Below, piece by piece: positions 15,120-26,843 of a stretch of DNA of 64,000 nucleotides. Origin of the DNA: an uncultured Clostridia bacterium (GTDB lineage: Bacteria; Bacillota; Clostridia; Oscillospirales; CAG-272); contig CANRIL010000003.1 of the NCBI GenBank assembly GCA_947630625.1, positions 1-64,000 of the forward strand, written 5' to 3'. Every line of letters begins with the position of its first letter. Position 1 is the first letter of the stretch. Below the pieces are notes generated by a model. That model did no database searches, was not told where the DNA came from, and saw only the letters and a list, made by a program, of their open reading frames with translations. The translations under genes were made by a program, and so were the position numbers.

Positions 15120-16289
15120 TCAGTCCGCTTTTGCGCATGCCGACTTGATTACGGAAACGGCGCGGGAAAGCACGTCGTCCGGGATGTTGAGCGCGGGCAG
15201 AAGGCGGACCTTGTCCTTCGCCGTCAGGCACAGAACGCCGTTTTCAATGCAGTCGCCGACGACCTCCGCCGCCGGACGGCGCGTTTTGATGCCGAGCATC
15301 AGCCCAAGCCCGGACACGGACTCAACGCCGGGCGCGCCTTCAAGTTCGGCGCGGATAAAGTCCCCCTTGCGGCGAACGTCTGCCAAAAGCGCGCCGTCGA
15401 TCCTGTCAATTATCGAGATCGCACCGGCGCACGCGACGGGATTCCCGCCGAACGTCGAGCCGTGGTCGCCGTAACCGAGCACGTCCGCGACGCGCTCACC
15501 GAGGATCGCGGCGCCGATCGGGAGCCCGCCGCCGAGCCCCTTCGCCGTCGTGACAACGTCCGGCTTTATGCCGAAGTGCATGTATGAATAAAGCTCGCCC
15601 GTCCTGCCGTTGCCGGTCTGGACCTCGTCAACGATCAGAACGGCGTCGATCTCGGCGGCAAACTCGGCGACGGCGCGGATGTAGTCCGCGTCAAGCGCGA
15701 CAACGCCGCCCTCGCCCTGAACGCATTCGATCATGATCCCCGCGATCGCCACCGATTTTGAAAGCTCGTAAAGCTCGCCGATGTCTCCCGCCGAAACATG
15801 GCAGAATCCGGGAGTCAGCGGCCGGAACAGCTTGTGGAAACTGTCCTGCCCCGTCGCCGCCAGCGTCGTCAGCGTCCTGCCGTGAAAGCTGTTTTTCAGC
15901 GTGACGATCGTGAAGCAGTCCTCGCCGTGGCGCTCCGCGGCGTATTTGCGGGCGACTTTTATCGCGCACTCATTCGCCTCAGCGCCCGAATTGCCGAAGA
16001 AAACCTTTTTCATTCCCGTCCGCTCCGAAAGCCGCCGCGCAAGCTCGGCGCACGGCTCGGTATAGTAGAGATTTGACATGTGCTGGACGCGGGAAAGCTG
16101 ACGCGTCACCGCCGCGACCCACGCGTCATCAGATATGCCGAACGACGTGACGCCGATGCCGGAGCCCATGTCGATATATTCCCTGCCGTCGGCGCCGACG
16201 GCGATCGACCCGTGTCCCGACACGGTCTCGACCGGGAACCGCTTATACGTCCCGGCGACAAATTTTTCGTCAAGCTCGCGAATGCTCAT
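15120..16289 (-). CDS. argD: Acetylornithine aminotransferase
   Basis: This PLP-dependent class III aminotransferase converts N-acetylglutamate semialdehyde to N-acetylornithine. The 389-residue protein has the cofactor aspartate in LIVDEVQTG and the Schiff-base lysine in TTAKGLGGG, and ends at normal length. GGAGGG precedes the ATG. It is transcribed after argB and before argF. The final codons run up to the 39-bp repeat array. Confidence 0.95.
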   Translation of the reverse strand: MSIRELDEKFVAGTYKRFPVETVSGHGSIAVGADGREYIDMGSGIGVTSFGISDDAWVAAVTRQLSRVQHMSNLYYTEPCAELARRLSERTGMKKVFFGNSGAEANECAIKVARKYAAERHGEDCFTIVTLKNSFHGRTLTTLAATGQDSFHKLFRPLTPGFCHVSAGDIGELYELSKSVAIAGIMIECVQGEGGVVALDADYIRAVAEFAAEIDAVLIVDEVQTGNGRTGELYSYMHFGIKPDVVTTAKGLGGGLPIGAAILGERVADVLGYGDHGSTFGGNPVACAGAISIIDRIDGALLADVRRKGDFIRAELEGAPGVESVSGLGLMLGIKTRRPAAEVVGDCIENGVLCLTAKDKVRLLPALNIPDDVLSRAVSVIKSACAKAD

Positions 16290-16346
16290 TTTTACCCTCC
16301 GAATATGGCGGCGGGGACATAAGACGCCCCGCCGGGATTTTTCATG

Positions 16347-17207
16347 TCACGCGTGAACGAGCGTGCCCGCGCCCTCGTCCGTCAGAAGCTCCATCAGAAT
16401 CGCATGCGGGACTCGTCCGTCGAGAATGACGACGTTTTTGATCCCGCGTTCCGCCGCGTCGACGCAGCACTCCACCTTCGGTATCATGCCGCCGGCGATG
16501 ATCCCCTGCTCAATAAGCTCGCGCGCCTCGCCGACGGTAAGAGCGGGGATCAGCGAATTTTGGTCACCGCAGTCGCGGAGGATGCCGGGAGTATCCGTCA
16601 TCATGATGAGACTTTCAGCGCCGAGCGCGGCCGCGATGCGCGCCGCCGCCGTGTCGCCGTTGACGTTGTACGTGTGCCCACTCTTGTCGCAGCCGACCGT
16701 CGAGATGACCGGGATATATCCCCGATCGAGCAGGTCGGTGACAATGCCTTCGTTTATGCGCTCGATCTTTCCGACAAAACCGAGCCTCTCATCCCTGACG
16801 CTCGCCTCGATCAGCCCGCCGTCCATACCGGAAATTCCGACGGCTGTGCCGCCGAGCGTGCCGAGCATGTTGACGAGCGTCTTGTTCACCTTGCCGGCGA
16901 GCACCATTTCAACGATATCCATCGTTTCCGCGTCCGTAACGCGCAGACCGTCAACGAACGCGGGCACCTTGCCGAGCTTTTTCATCAGTTCGTTGATCTC
17001 AGGCCCGCCGCCGTGAACGAGCACGATCCTGACGCCTATCAGATGAAGGAGAACGATGTCCTCCATCACGTGATGCTTCAGCTCCTCGTTCACCATCGCG
17101 CCGCCGCCGTACTTGACGACAACGACCTTGCCCGCGTACCGCCTTATATATTGCAGCGCCTGCGTCAGCACCTCCGCGCGCTGCGCGTTCGGAATGATGT
17201 TCTCCAT
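16347..17207 (-). CDS. argB: Acetylglutamate kinase
   Basis: ArgB phosphorylates N-acetylglutamate. The 286-residue amino-acid-kinase protein has the glycine-rich VVVKYGGGAM and LVHGGGPEI loops and the nucleotide site near the C-terminus. It also carries the extra N-terminal helix (AEVLTQALQYIRRY) seen in arginine-inhibited hexameric enzymes, so feedback inhibition by arginine is expected. That fits the recycling pathway implied by argJ. GGGGAG precedes the ATG. It lies between argD and about 700 bases of repeats. Confidence 0.95.
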   Translation of the reverse strand: MENIIPNAQRAEVLTQALQYIRRYAGKVVVVKYGGGAMVNEELKHHVMEDIVLLHLIGVRIVLVHGGGPEINELMKKLGKVPAFVDGLRVTDAETMDIVEMVLAGKVNKTLVNMLGTLGGTAVGISGMDGGLIEASVRDERLGFVGKIERINEGIVTDLLDRGYIPVISTVGCDKSGHTYNVNGDTAAARIAAALGAESLIMMTDTPGILRDCGDQNSLIPALTVGEARELIEQGIIAGGMIPKVECCVDAAERGIKNVVILDGRVPHAILMELLTDEGAGTLVHA

Positions 17208-17234
17208 CGTTCTCCCCTTTTTGATCGGTCTATT

Positions 17235-17905
17235 TTTAACTCAAGGAAACTTTTGGGAAAAGTTTCCTTGAGAATCCTTCAAAACTTTTTAATATGGGTA
17301 AATTTGTCCACGCGCAAATCAAGCCCCAGAGCGCGCCCGGCCTCACGGTGTCCGTGCGAAGCGCGGCTACCTCCCGGCGCACGAGCGCAAGAAAATCCTC
17401 AATCGCCCCCGCCAAGAAGCCCTCTCCATGAGAAGTTTTGGCAGATTCTTAAGGTACCTTTTCCAAAAGGTACCTTAAGCAGGGCGCGGGGCAGCGCCCC
17501 GGAACAACCTCTCTCGCAAATCAACCCCCAGAGCGCGCCCGGCCTCACGGTGTCCGTGCGAAGCGCGGCTGCCTCCCGGCGCACGAGCGCAAGAAAATCC
17601 GCAGCCGCACCCGCCAAGGAACCCCTCCATAAGAAGTTTTGGGGATTCTTAAGGTACCTTTTCCAAAAGGTACCTTAAGCAGGGCACGGGGCGGAGCCCC
17701 GAATAAACTCTTGCGCAAATCAAGCCCCAGAGCGCCCGGCCTCACGGTGTCCGTGCGAAGCGCGGCTACCTCCCGGCGCACTGGCGCAAGAAAATCCATA
17801 AACGCCCCCGCCAAGAAGCCCCTCCATAAAAAGTTTTGGCGGATTCTTAAGGTACCTTTTCCAAAAGGTACCTTAAGCGGGGCACGGGGCAGAGCCCCGA
17901 ATAAA
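17235..17905. repeat. Three-plus copies of the ~180-bp hairpin repeat between argJ and argB
   Basis: Units begin near 17430, 17630 and 17830, with a diverged partial unit near 17240. Each has a long hairpin (aaggtaccttttcc paired with ggtacctt, or gaaactttt with aaaagtttc), a GGGGC...GCCCC hairpin, and a conserved block containing ggtgtccgtgcgaagcgcgg. The hairpin arms differ from the pyr-operon copies at 5092-5490 yet stay paired. The 700-base interval otherwise holds no gene. Confidence 0.88.
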
Positions 17906-17907
17906 AC

Positions 17908-19122
17908 TCAAGTCCTGTAATCGGCGTTGATCTTCACGTAGTCGTAGGTGAGGTCGCAGCCCCAGGCGGAGGCGGAGGCGGGGCCGTCTTTGAGGGTGAC
18001 GTTGATGATGATGTCGTGCTCGGTGAGGACGGTTTTGGCCGTTTCCTCCGAAAAATCGAGGCTGAAGCCGTCGCGGGCGACCTCGATCTCACCGGCGGCG
18101 GACGAAAACGAAACGCCCATTTTGGTGACATCAACATCGGCTCCGCTGTAGCCGACGGCGCAGAAAACGCGGCCGAAATTGGCGTCTGCGCCGAAGATCA
18201 TAGCCTTCACGAGAGACGAGCAAACAACGGATTTCGCGGCGATCCGCGCCGCACGAAGGTCGCGCGCGCCGGAAACGCGGCATTCTATCATGCGCGTGCA
18301 CCCTTCGCCGTCACCGGCGATCGCGCGGCAGAGCGCGACCGTCACGGTGTTGAGCGCACGCATAAATTCGGTGAAGTCACTGCCTTCGGCGACAACGGGC
18401 TCGTTGCCGGCAGCGCCGTTTGCAAGAACGACAACCATGTCGTTCGTCGAGGTGTCACCGTCGATAGAGAGCATGTTGAACGTAGAGGCAACGTCGTGCG
18501 ACAGCGCGGCGCGAAGCATTTCCGGAGAAATCGCGGCGTCCGTCGTGATGAAAACGAGCATCGTCGCCATGTTCGGATGGATCATCCCGCTCCCCTTCGC
18601 AATGCCGCCGATGCGGCACGTCTTCCCGCCGAGAATAAATTCGACCGCCACCTCTTTTTTTGCGGTGTCCGTCGTCATGATGCCCTCGGCGGCCTCGCCA
18701 CTGCCGTCACGCGAGAGAGAGGACGCAAGCTGAGGGATCCCAGCCGCGATCGGCGCGATGTCGAGCGGCTTGCCGATAACGCCCGTCGACGCAACAACAA
18801 CGTCTCCGGCGTCGATCCCCAGCGCATTTGCCGTCAGCTCGCAAGTAAGATTCGCGATCTCAATGCCGTTCTCGCTGCACGTGTTCGCGTTCCCGCTGTT
18901 GCAGATGACGGCGCGCGCATGACCGTTTTCGAGATGAGATTTAGTCACCGCAATGGGCGCGCCTTTTACGAGATTCTGCGTGTAAACAGCCGCCGCAGAC
19001 GCTTCCCTGTCGCTGTAGATCAAAGACAGATCGCGCTTTGACTTGTTTCTCCTGATACCGCAGTGAACTCCCGCCGCGGTGAACCCCTCGGCGGCACAGA
19101 CGCCGCCAGAAATAAGCTTCAT
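17908..19122 (-). CDS. argJ: Glutamate N-acetyltransferase / ornithine acetyltransferase
   Basis: ArgJ moves the acetyl group from acetylornithine to glutamate, closing the cyclic arginine pathway; some members also use acetyl-CoA. The 404-residue precursor contains the self-cleavage site HPNMA/TML. Thr187 becomes the nucleophile of the beta chain. AGGAGA precedes the ATG by nine bases. It lies 16 bases after argC. The mono- or bifunctional nature cannot be decided from sequence alone, but no argA is seen in this operon. Confidence 0.95.
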   Translation of the reverse strand: MKLISGGVCAAEGFTAAGVHCGIRRNKSKRDLSLIYSDREASAAAVYTQNLVKGAPIAVTKSHLENGHARAVICNSGNANTCSENGIEIANLTCELTANALGIDAGDVVVASTGVIGKPLDIAPIAAGIPQLASSLSRDGSGEAAEGIMTTDTAKKEVAVEFILGGKTCRIGGIAKGSGMIHPNMATMLVFITTDAAISPEMLRAALSHDVASTFNMLSIDGDTSTNDMVVVLANGAAGNEPVVAEGSDFTEFMRALNTVTVALCRAIAGDGEGCTRMIECRVSGARDLRAARIAAKSVVCSSLVKAMIFGADANFGRVFCAVGYSGADVDVTKMGVSFSSAAGEIEVARDGFSLDFSEETAKTVLTEHDIIINVTLKDGPASASAWGCDLTYDYVKINADYRT

Positions 19123-19138
19123 TTTGTTGTATCTCCTG

Positions 19139-20056
19139 TCAGGATGTCAGAACGAGCCCCGCCGTCTCCGGCGCGCCCGTCATGATGTTGAAATTCTGTA
19201 TCGCCGCGCCCGACGCGCCCTTGCCGAGATTGTCAAACCGGGCGACGAGCAGACAGCGCCCGCCGGAGCCGTAGACGGAAATCTCCATGTCGTCCCGCCC
19301 CGCGTAAGCGCCGGCAGACAAAAACCCGCCCTCGTCAGCGCCGTCAACGTATCTCACAACGCTGCCGGCGTAATATCCGGCGTAAACCTCGCGCGCAGCG
19401 TCCGCGTCAAGCCCGCTGACCGGAACGATGACCTCCATCCCCGCATAAAACGGCGCGACGACCGGACAAAAGACCGGCGGCACCTCAAGCCCCGCGACAG
19501 ATGCCATCTCCGGCAAATGCTTGTGCTGCTGCGAAAGCCCGTATGCGCGCGGGGACGAAAACGACGCTGGGCGGCCGGGGGATTCGTATTCGGCGATCAT
19601 CTTCTTGCCGCCGCCCGAATACCCGGTCAGGGAAAAGCACGACAGCTCCGCCCCCCGCCCGATCAACCCCGCGCGGACAAGCGGCTCAACGAGCGCGATA
19701 AACCCGCTCGCGTGGCAGCCCGGATTCGCAACGCGAAGCGAGGACGCAATGCGTTCGCGCCGCCCCGAAAGCTCCGGGAAACCGTACTCCCAGCCGGGGG
19801 ATGTCCTGTGCGCGGTCGAGGTGTCGATCACGCGCACACGCGGCGACTCTATCATCGAGACGGCCTCGACCGCCGCCGCGTCGGGCAGACATAAAAATAC
19901 AACGTCGGCGGAATTTATCGCCTCCCGCCGCGCGTCCGCGTCGTGCCGCAGAGCGTCCGGCAGCGTGATAAGTCCGATGTCGGCGCGCGCCGCGAGCCTT
20001 TCATGTATCCGAAGCCCCGTCGTCCCGGCGGAGCCGTCAATAAAAACTTTTGTCAT
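19139..20056 (-). CDS. argC: N-acetyl-gamma-glutamyl-phosphate reductase (short, type 2)
   Basis: ArgC reduces N-acetylglutamyl phosphate to the semialdehyde with NADPH. The 305-residue protein has the Rossmann start VFIDGSAGTTGLRI and the catalytic cysteine in VANPGCHASG. It is shorter than the 340-residue type 1 enzyme and matches the type 2 form. No Shine-Dalgarno is evident before the ATG, and about 230 repeat-like bases separate it from argH. Confidence 0.93.
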   Translation of the reverse strand: MTKVFIDGSAGTTGLRIHERLAARADIGLITLPDALRHDADARREAINSADVVFLCLPDAAAVEAVSMIESPRVRVIDTSTAHRTSPGWEYGFPELSGRRERIASSLRVANPGCHASGFIALVEPLVRAGLIGRGAELSCFSLTGYSGGGKKMIAEYESPGRPASFSSPRAYGLSQQHKHLPEMASVAGLEVPPVFCPVVAPFYAGMEVIVPVSGLDADAAREVYAGYYAGSVVRYVDGADEGGFLSAGAYAGRDDMEISVYGSGGRCLLVARFDNLGKGASGAAIQNFNIMTGAPETAGLVLTS

Positions 20057-20084
20057 TTTAATATGTAATAATATGTAAGCGCAA

Positions 20085-20283
20085 ATCCGCGCCCTATTTC
20101 ACCGTACCAGCCTAAATCAAACGCCGCACCTGCGCATAAATCCGCGCCGCGCAAACCTAAATCAAACGCGTGAACAAATCAGCGCCCGTTAAAATAAACC
20201 GCCGCGCGAACAAATCCACGTTTTTTACCGAGCCAGCCTCAAATCAGACACAGCACCGCCCCCGCCAAAACAAGCTCGCCGCC
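20085..20283. repeat. Degenerate repeats between argH and argC
   Basis: Phrases such as gcgcaaatccgcgcc, cctaaatcaaacgc and gcgaacaaatccacg recur with variation. There is no coding potential. It resembles the 39-bp array at 14872 but is too diverged to define a unit length. Confidence 0.45.
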
Positions 20284-21666
20284 TCAATCGGACGGCTCGC
20301 CGAGCGCCGCGCGAACATACATGACCTGCCGCCGGACTGACTCAGGCGATGTCCCGCCGTAACTTTTGCGGCGGCGAACGCACGCGTCAAGGTCAACGGC
20401 GTCGTAAACGTCCTCGCCGATAAGCTCCGAATATTCGCGGTAAACCGCGAGCGGCAGCGTCTCAAGCGTTTCCCCGTCGGCGGCGCAGCGGGCAACGAGC
20501 CTGCCCGAAAGCTTGTACGCCGTCCTGAACGGCAGCCCCTTGCCGACAAGATAATCCGCGAGGTCGGTCGCGTTTATGAACCCGGCTGCCGACGACGAAC
20601 GCATACGCTCCGCGTCAACACGCATCGTCTCGATCATGCCGCGCATGAGGGAAAGACACGGCTTCACCGTGTCAACGGCGTCGAAGACGCACTCCTTGTC
20701 CTCCTGCATGTCCTTGTTGTACGCGAGCGGCAGCCCCTTCATCACGGTCAGAAGCGTCAAAAGGTCGCCGTAAACGCGCCCGGTCTTGCCGCGCGAAAGC
20801 TCCGCCATGTCGGGATTTTTCTTCTGCGGCATGATCGAGGAACCTGTCGTATACGCGTCGTCAAGCTCGATATAGGAAAATTCGAGGCTCGACCAGAGTA
20901 TCATCTCCTCCGAAAGCCGCGATATGTGCATCATCAATATCGAAATGTCGGATAAGAGCTCGATCGCGAAATCCCGGTCGGAAACACCGTCCATCGAGTT
21001 TTCGCATACGGACTCAAATCCCAAAAGCTCCGACTCGAACTGCCTGTCTGTGTCAAACGTCGTCCCCGCGAGCGCGCACGAACCGATCGGGGAAACATTC
21101 ATGCGCCGCGCGCAGTCCGAAAATCTAGAAAGATCGCGCAAAAACATCATCGAATATGCAAGAAGATGCTGCCCGAACGTGACCGGCTGCGCTCTTTGCA
21201 GATGCGTGTAGCCGGGCATAACGTCGTCCGCGTGCGCCTCGGCCTTGGAGGTCAGCGCCAGAATCAGCCCCCGCGTCAGCGAGTCGATATTTTTAATTTC
21301 ACCGAGCAGATAAAGGCGGAGGTCGAGGGCAACCTGATCGTTCCGGCTGCGCGCGGTGTGCAGCTTCTTGCCCGCCTCGCCGACGCGCGCGGTCAGCGTC
21401 TCCTCGATAAACATGTGTATGTCCTCGGCGCCTGTGTCGATTTCGAGCGCGCCGGAATCGAGATCGGCAAGGATACCTTCAAGCCCGGCGATCAGCGTTT
21501 GCGCCTCGGAGTCCGTTATAATGCCCGAATGTGCGAGCATCTTTGCGTGCGCGATGCTGCCCGCGATGTCGGCGCGGTACATGCGGCTGTCAAATGAGAT
21601 CGACGAATTGAACGCGTCCGCCTCGGCGGACGTTGCGGCGTCGGTGCGCCCCTGCCAGAGCTTCAT
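20284..21666 (-). CDS. argH: Argininosuccinate lyase
   Basis: ArgH splits argininosuccinate into arginine and fumarate. The 460-residue protein carries the superfamily signature GSSIMPQKKNPD, with the catalytic serine in the flexible loop, and the TARSRNDQ and HLQRAQP segments. The length is normal. The gene starts 59 bases after argG and is preceded by AAGGA motifs. Confidence 0.96.
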   Translation of the reverse strand: MKLWQGRTDAATSAEADAFNSSISFDSRMYRADIAGSIAHAKMLAHSGIITDSEAQTLIAGLEGILADLDSGALEIDTGAEDIHMFIEETLTARVGEAGKKLHTARSRNDQVALDLRLYLLGEIKNIDSLTRGLILALTSKAEAHADDVMPGYTHLQRAQPVTFGQHLLAYSMMFLRDLSRFSDCARRMNVSPIGSCALAGTTFDTDRQFESELLGFESVCENSMDGVSDRDFAIELLSDISILMMHISRLSEEMILWSSLEFSYIELDDAYTTGSSIMPQKKNPDMAELSRGKTGRVYGDLLTLLTVMKGLPLAYNKDMQEDKECVFDAVDTVKPCLSLMRGMIETMRVDAERMRSSSAAGFINATDLADYLVGKGLPFRTAYKLSGRLVARCAADGETLETLPLAVYREYSELIGEDVYDAVDLDACVRRRKSYGGTSPESVRRQVMYVRAALGEPSD

Positions 21667-21724
21667 TCCTTGTTGTTTCCTTTAATTCCAGATTTAAAGC
21701 TGCCTGTGTGACGAATAGATTTTA

Positions 21725-22948
21725 TCACTTCCGGTGCTTCGCGTCGACCGCCGCGCTGACCTTTATCGGCAGGCCGTAAAGATTTATGAATCCCGCGGAG
21801 TCGCGCTGATCGTAATCGGACTCGCCGAACGTCGCGATCTCCTCGCTGTAAAGCGAATAATCGCTCCATACGCCCGCGTTTATGATGTTGCCCTTGTAAA
21901 GCTTCAGCCGGACCTTGCCCGTGACGCGCTTCTGCGTCTCATCGACAAACGCCGAGATCGCCTCGCGCAGCGGCGTGAACCACATCCCGTTGTAGACGAG
22001 CTCCGCGAACGTGATCGAGAGCCGCGATTTTTCGTGAAGCGTCATTTTGTCAAGGCAGACGGATTCAAGCGTCTCGTGCGCCTTATAAAGGATCGTCCCG
22101 CCCGGCGTCTCGTAAACGCCGCGGCATTTCATGCCGACGAGCCTGTTTTCAACGATGTCGATGATGCCGATGCCGTTTTTGCCGCCGACCTCGTTTAAAT
22201 GAAGGATTATGTCTTTCGCCGTCATGCGCTCGCCGTTGTACGCAACGGGCACGCCCGACTCAAACTCAAGCGTTATATATTCCGGCTCGTCCGGCGCCAT
22301 GATCGGCGAGACGCCCATTTCAAGGAAGCCGGGCTTTTCGTACATCGGCTCGTTCCCCGTGTCCTCGAGGTCAAGCCCCTCGTGGGAAAGGTGCCAGAGA
22401 TTTTTGTCCTTTGAATAATTCGTTTCCCGGTCGATCTTCAGCGGAACGCCGTGCGCTTCCGCATAGTCTATCTCTTCCTCGCGGGACTTTATCGACCACT
22501 CGCGCCACGGCGCTATGATCTTCATGTCGGGCAGAAAATGCTTTATCGCCAGCTCAAACCGCACCTGATCGTTCCCCTTGCCCGTGCAGCCATGACAGAT
22601 CGCGTCCGCGCCTTCCTTTACCGCGATCTCGCAGAGCGCCTTCGCGATGCAGGGGCGCGCCGTCGACGTGCCGAGCAGGTACGTCTCGTAAACGGCACCC
22701 GCCTTCATCGTCGGGATTATGTAATCGTTTACATATTCGTCTGTCAGATCGAGGACGTAGAGCTTCGACGCGCCCGTCTTTATCGCCTTTTCTTCGAGCC
22801 CGTCAAGCTCGTCCGCCTGCCCGACGTTGCCCGAAACGGCAATGACCTCGCAGTCGTTGTAATTCTCCTTGAGCCACGGGATGATGATAGATGTGTCAAG
22901 CCCACCCGAATACGCGAGCACGACCTTCTTAATGCCGGATTTGTCCAT
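21725..22948 (-). CDS. argG: Argininosuccinate synthase
   Basis: ArgG joins citrulline and aspartate using ATP. The 407-residue protein opens with the PP-loop AYSGGLDTS and contains the substrate motif [15 protein letters not shown]. The ribosome binding site AAGGAG is well placed. It is the first gene of the arginine operon, directly behind a fully consensus promoter with ARG-box-like sites, so it is likely the most strongly expressed gene of the group. Confidence 0.97.
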   Translation of the reverse strand: MDKSGIKKVVLAYSGGLDTSIIIPWLKENYNDCEVIAVSGNVGQADELDGLEEKAIKTGASKLYVLDLTDEYVNDYIIPTMKAGAVYETYLLGTSTARPCIAKALCEIAVKEGADAICHGCTGKGNDQVRFELAIKHFLPDMKIIAPWREWSIKSREEEIDYAEAHGVPLKIDRETNYSKDKNLWHLSHEGLDLEDTGNEPMYEKPGFLEMGVSPIMAPDEPEYITLEFESGVPVAYNGERMTAKDIILHLNEVGGKNGIGIIDIVENRLVGMKCRGVYETPGGTILYKAHETLESVCLDKMTLHEKSRLSITFAELVYNGMWFTPLREAISAFVDETQKRVTGKVRLKLYKGNIINAGVWSDYSLYSEEIATFGESDYDQRDSAGFINLYGLPIKVSAAVDAKHRK

Positions 22949-23003
22949 TGTGAATAATGTCTCCTTAAAGGTTTCTTTCGTTCATTCAGATAATTATGCG
23001 GGT

Positions 23004-23032
23004 ATTATACCGCCCAGCACTCATTTTGTCAA
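23004..23032 (-). promoter_or_regulatory. Promoter of the arg operon
   Basis: A perfect TTGACA and a perfect TATAAT are separated by 17 bases, about 50 bases before argG. Confidence 0.93.
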
Positions 23033-23040
23033 GCATATTT

Positions 23041-23095
23041 TGAAAAAATATTCGTAAATCAGGCGAAATATTCACAATAACCGAATAATATTCAT
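23041..23095. promoter_or_regulatory. Three ARG-box-like sites upstream of the arg promoter
   Basis: Three half-palindromic AT-rich sites follow each other at 23041-23054 (TGAAAAAATATTCG), 23064-23076 (CGAAATATTCACA) and 23082-23095 (CGAATAATATTCAT). They are close to the ArgR/AhrC box pattern TGAATnnnnATTCA. They lie upstream of -35, so they could bind ArgR or act partly as AT-rich UP elements. No argR gene is in the window. Confidence 0.65.
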
Positions 23096-23104
23096 TTTAC
23101 CGAC

Positions 23105-23193
23105 GTGCGCCCGTCGTTTTCGCGGCGGGCGTAGGGACTCTCCGGCAAAGGGGTTCGCCTATTGCCGGGGAAATAATGAAATTTTAAATTTTG
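23105..23193. other. Two hairpins after darA
   Basis: CGCCCG...CGGGCG and CCGGCAA...TTGCCGG stems follow each other between the darA stop codon and the arg promoter. Neither has a T-run in the darA direction, so a terminator role is only possible. Confidence 0.4.
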
Positions 23194-23520
23194 TCAGATC
23201 TTTATAGTTTCCTCGACATTGAGGACAAAGACGGTCGCGCCGCCGACGGTGACTTCGTTCGGGAGGCTGCCGTGCTTCATGCCGCGTCCGAGCGCTTCTG
23301 TCGGCGGCGGGGCGGAACGCCTCGTCGTGCAGAATTTGGCGAGTATCTTTTTGACCTCGTCTACGCAGTTGTCCTCGGTCCCGATGAGAAGCGTCGTGTT
23401 GCCGACCATGAGAAAGCCGCCGGTCGTCGACAGCTTTGTGACGAAAAAGCCGCGGTCGGTCAGCGCCGCCGCCGCGCGGGCGCTGTCGTCGTTGTTGACT
23501 ATTGCAAGTAAAAGCTTCAT
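23194..23520 (-). CDS. darA: DarA/PstA-like cyclic-di-AMP receptor
   Basis: This 108-residue PII-like protein matches the DarA (YaaQ/PstA) family, trimers that bind c-di-AMP. It starts MKLLLAIVNNDD and has the conserved TTGGFLMVGNTTLLIG stretch of the binding pocket. The open frame runs further upstream but the family N-terminus fixes the start at 23520. It is the last gene of an operon with an ABC half-transporter and a DUF1854 protein, 26 bases after the latter, which suggests that c-di-AMP signalling touches that transporter. The link is inferred from context only. Confidence 0.9.
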   Translation of the reverse strand: MKLLLAIVNNDDSARAAAALTDRGFFVTKLSTTGGFLMVGNTTLLIGTEDNCVDEVKKILAKFCTTRRSAPPPTEALGRGMKHGSLPNEVTVGGATVFVLNVEETIKI

Positions 23521-23546
23521 TATATTTATACCTCGTTTAAAAAATA

Positions 23547-24065
23547 TCAAAGGTAATCGTCGAGCAGCGCGCGGCTCTTCTTGTCGAGACGGCGGATGTC
23601 GGGTATCTCGTACCTGTTGTCGTCGTTGTCGAGGAAAAGCACGCGGATGCCGTAAGTCAGCTTGATCTGGTGGATGATGTTGCGCAGCTCGATGACGCAC
23701 TCGCCCCTGTCCGTCTCGCAGAAAAATTTCGTGACGCCGAATTTCTCCGTCTTTGACGTGATGCGCTCCACCTTCGGGATGTGGTAATATTCGTCGAGGC
23801 ACGACGCGATCACCTCGCGCTCGCGTTCGGGAAGATACGCGAGATTACGTATGACGGCGACCTCGTCCCCGTTTTCGTCGAGCAGCGTTATATACCGCTC
23901 GGCGCCCGTCATCGGGAACAGCCTGCGCGGTTCGAGCCCCAAAAACTCGCGCCCGTCGAACATGTGCATGTTGACGGTCGTGATGTCGACGCGCTCAAAA
24001 TGCGCCTCGTCGCCGTCAATATAGATGCGCTCGCGCCCGGGCTCAAGCATATCGTTTTCGTTCAT
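23547..24065 (-). CDS. DUF1854 domain protein
   Basis: The 172-residue protein fits the DUF1854 family: an N-terminal beta-rich part (NMHMFDGREFLGLEPRRLFP) followed by RYITLLDENGDEVAVI and a charged C-terminus. The family is known mainly as a neighbour of ABC transporters, including ones named after cyanophycin metabolism, but its function is not established. No cyanophycin gene is in this window. I use the ATG at 24065 because GAGGG is eight bases before it; the ATG five codons earlier has no ribosome binding site. It lies between the transporter and darA. Confidence 0.85.
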   Translation of the reverse strand: MNENDMLEPGRERIYIDGDEAHFERVDITTVNMHMFDGREFLGLEPRRLFPMTGAERYITLLDENGDEVAVIRNLAYLPEREREVIASCLDEYYHIPKVERITSKTEKFGVTKFFCETDRGECVIELRNIIHQIKLTYGIRVLFLDNDDNRYEIPDIRRLDKKSRALLDDYL

Positions 24066-24128
24066 AATTATTTCCCTCATTCAGAATCCGAAACGAAATC
24101 AAAAATTGCGGCATGATGCGGCAGCCGT

Positions 24129-26393
<2,265 letters not shown>

Positions 26394-26455
26394 AAAAGTC
26401 AGGCTTCCCTTTATAATCGCCGATTTTTTGCGCACAGGTGCGCTTTAGCGGAATC

Positions 26456-26484
26456 ATTATACAGGCAAGACCGATTTAAGTCAA
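26456..26484 (-). promoter_or_regulatory. Promoter of the ABC-DUF1854-darA operon
   Basis: TTGACT and TATAAT are 17 bases apart, about 60 bases before the transporter start. Confidence 0.8.
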
Positions 26485-26569
26485 CAAAAAGAGAGAAGAA
26501 TTTTTCGTCGTTTTTCACAAGATTTTATCGGGCTTTTGCCGCCTTTGCCAGCACACAGCGATTCGGTGT

Positions 26570-26843
26570 AAGGAATTCAGCGGCAAGTGCAGCAAATTCA
26601 ACCGCCGCGCCCGCGCAGCAATTCTGCGCCGCGCCATGTGCAGCCGATTCAGCCGCCGCGCCATGCGCACCCGATTCAATCAATCTATATTCCGGTGCAG
26701 CCGATTTCATTAGCACGTGCCACAGCACGACCAATTCAACCACCGCGCCCCGCGCACCCAATTCAATCAATCTATATTCCGATTCATCCGCCCCACCAAA
26801 CCAAGGCGCACCCAACCAAACCGACCCGCGCCGCGCTGTGCCG
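26570..26843. repeat. Degenerate repeats between the P-type ATPase and the ABC operon
   Basis: The phrase aattcaatcaatctatattccg occurs twice (near 26675 and 26760), embedded in GC-rich variants of gcagccgattcagccgccgcg. A minus-strand open frame of 96 codons through it encodes only the repeats and has no family resemblance, so it is not listed as a gene. Confidence 0.65.

Noticed and set aside
17399-17617. Small open frames in the arg hairpin repeats
   Set aside because: Similar short peptides arise from every repeat copy but begin and end differently, with no ribosome binding site; the conserved signal is nucleotide pairing.
26525-26815. 96-codon minus-strand open frame
   Set aside because: It only translates the degenerate repeats, lacks a ribosome binding site and resembles no protein.
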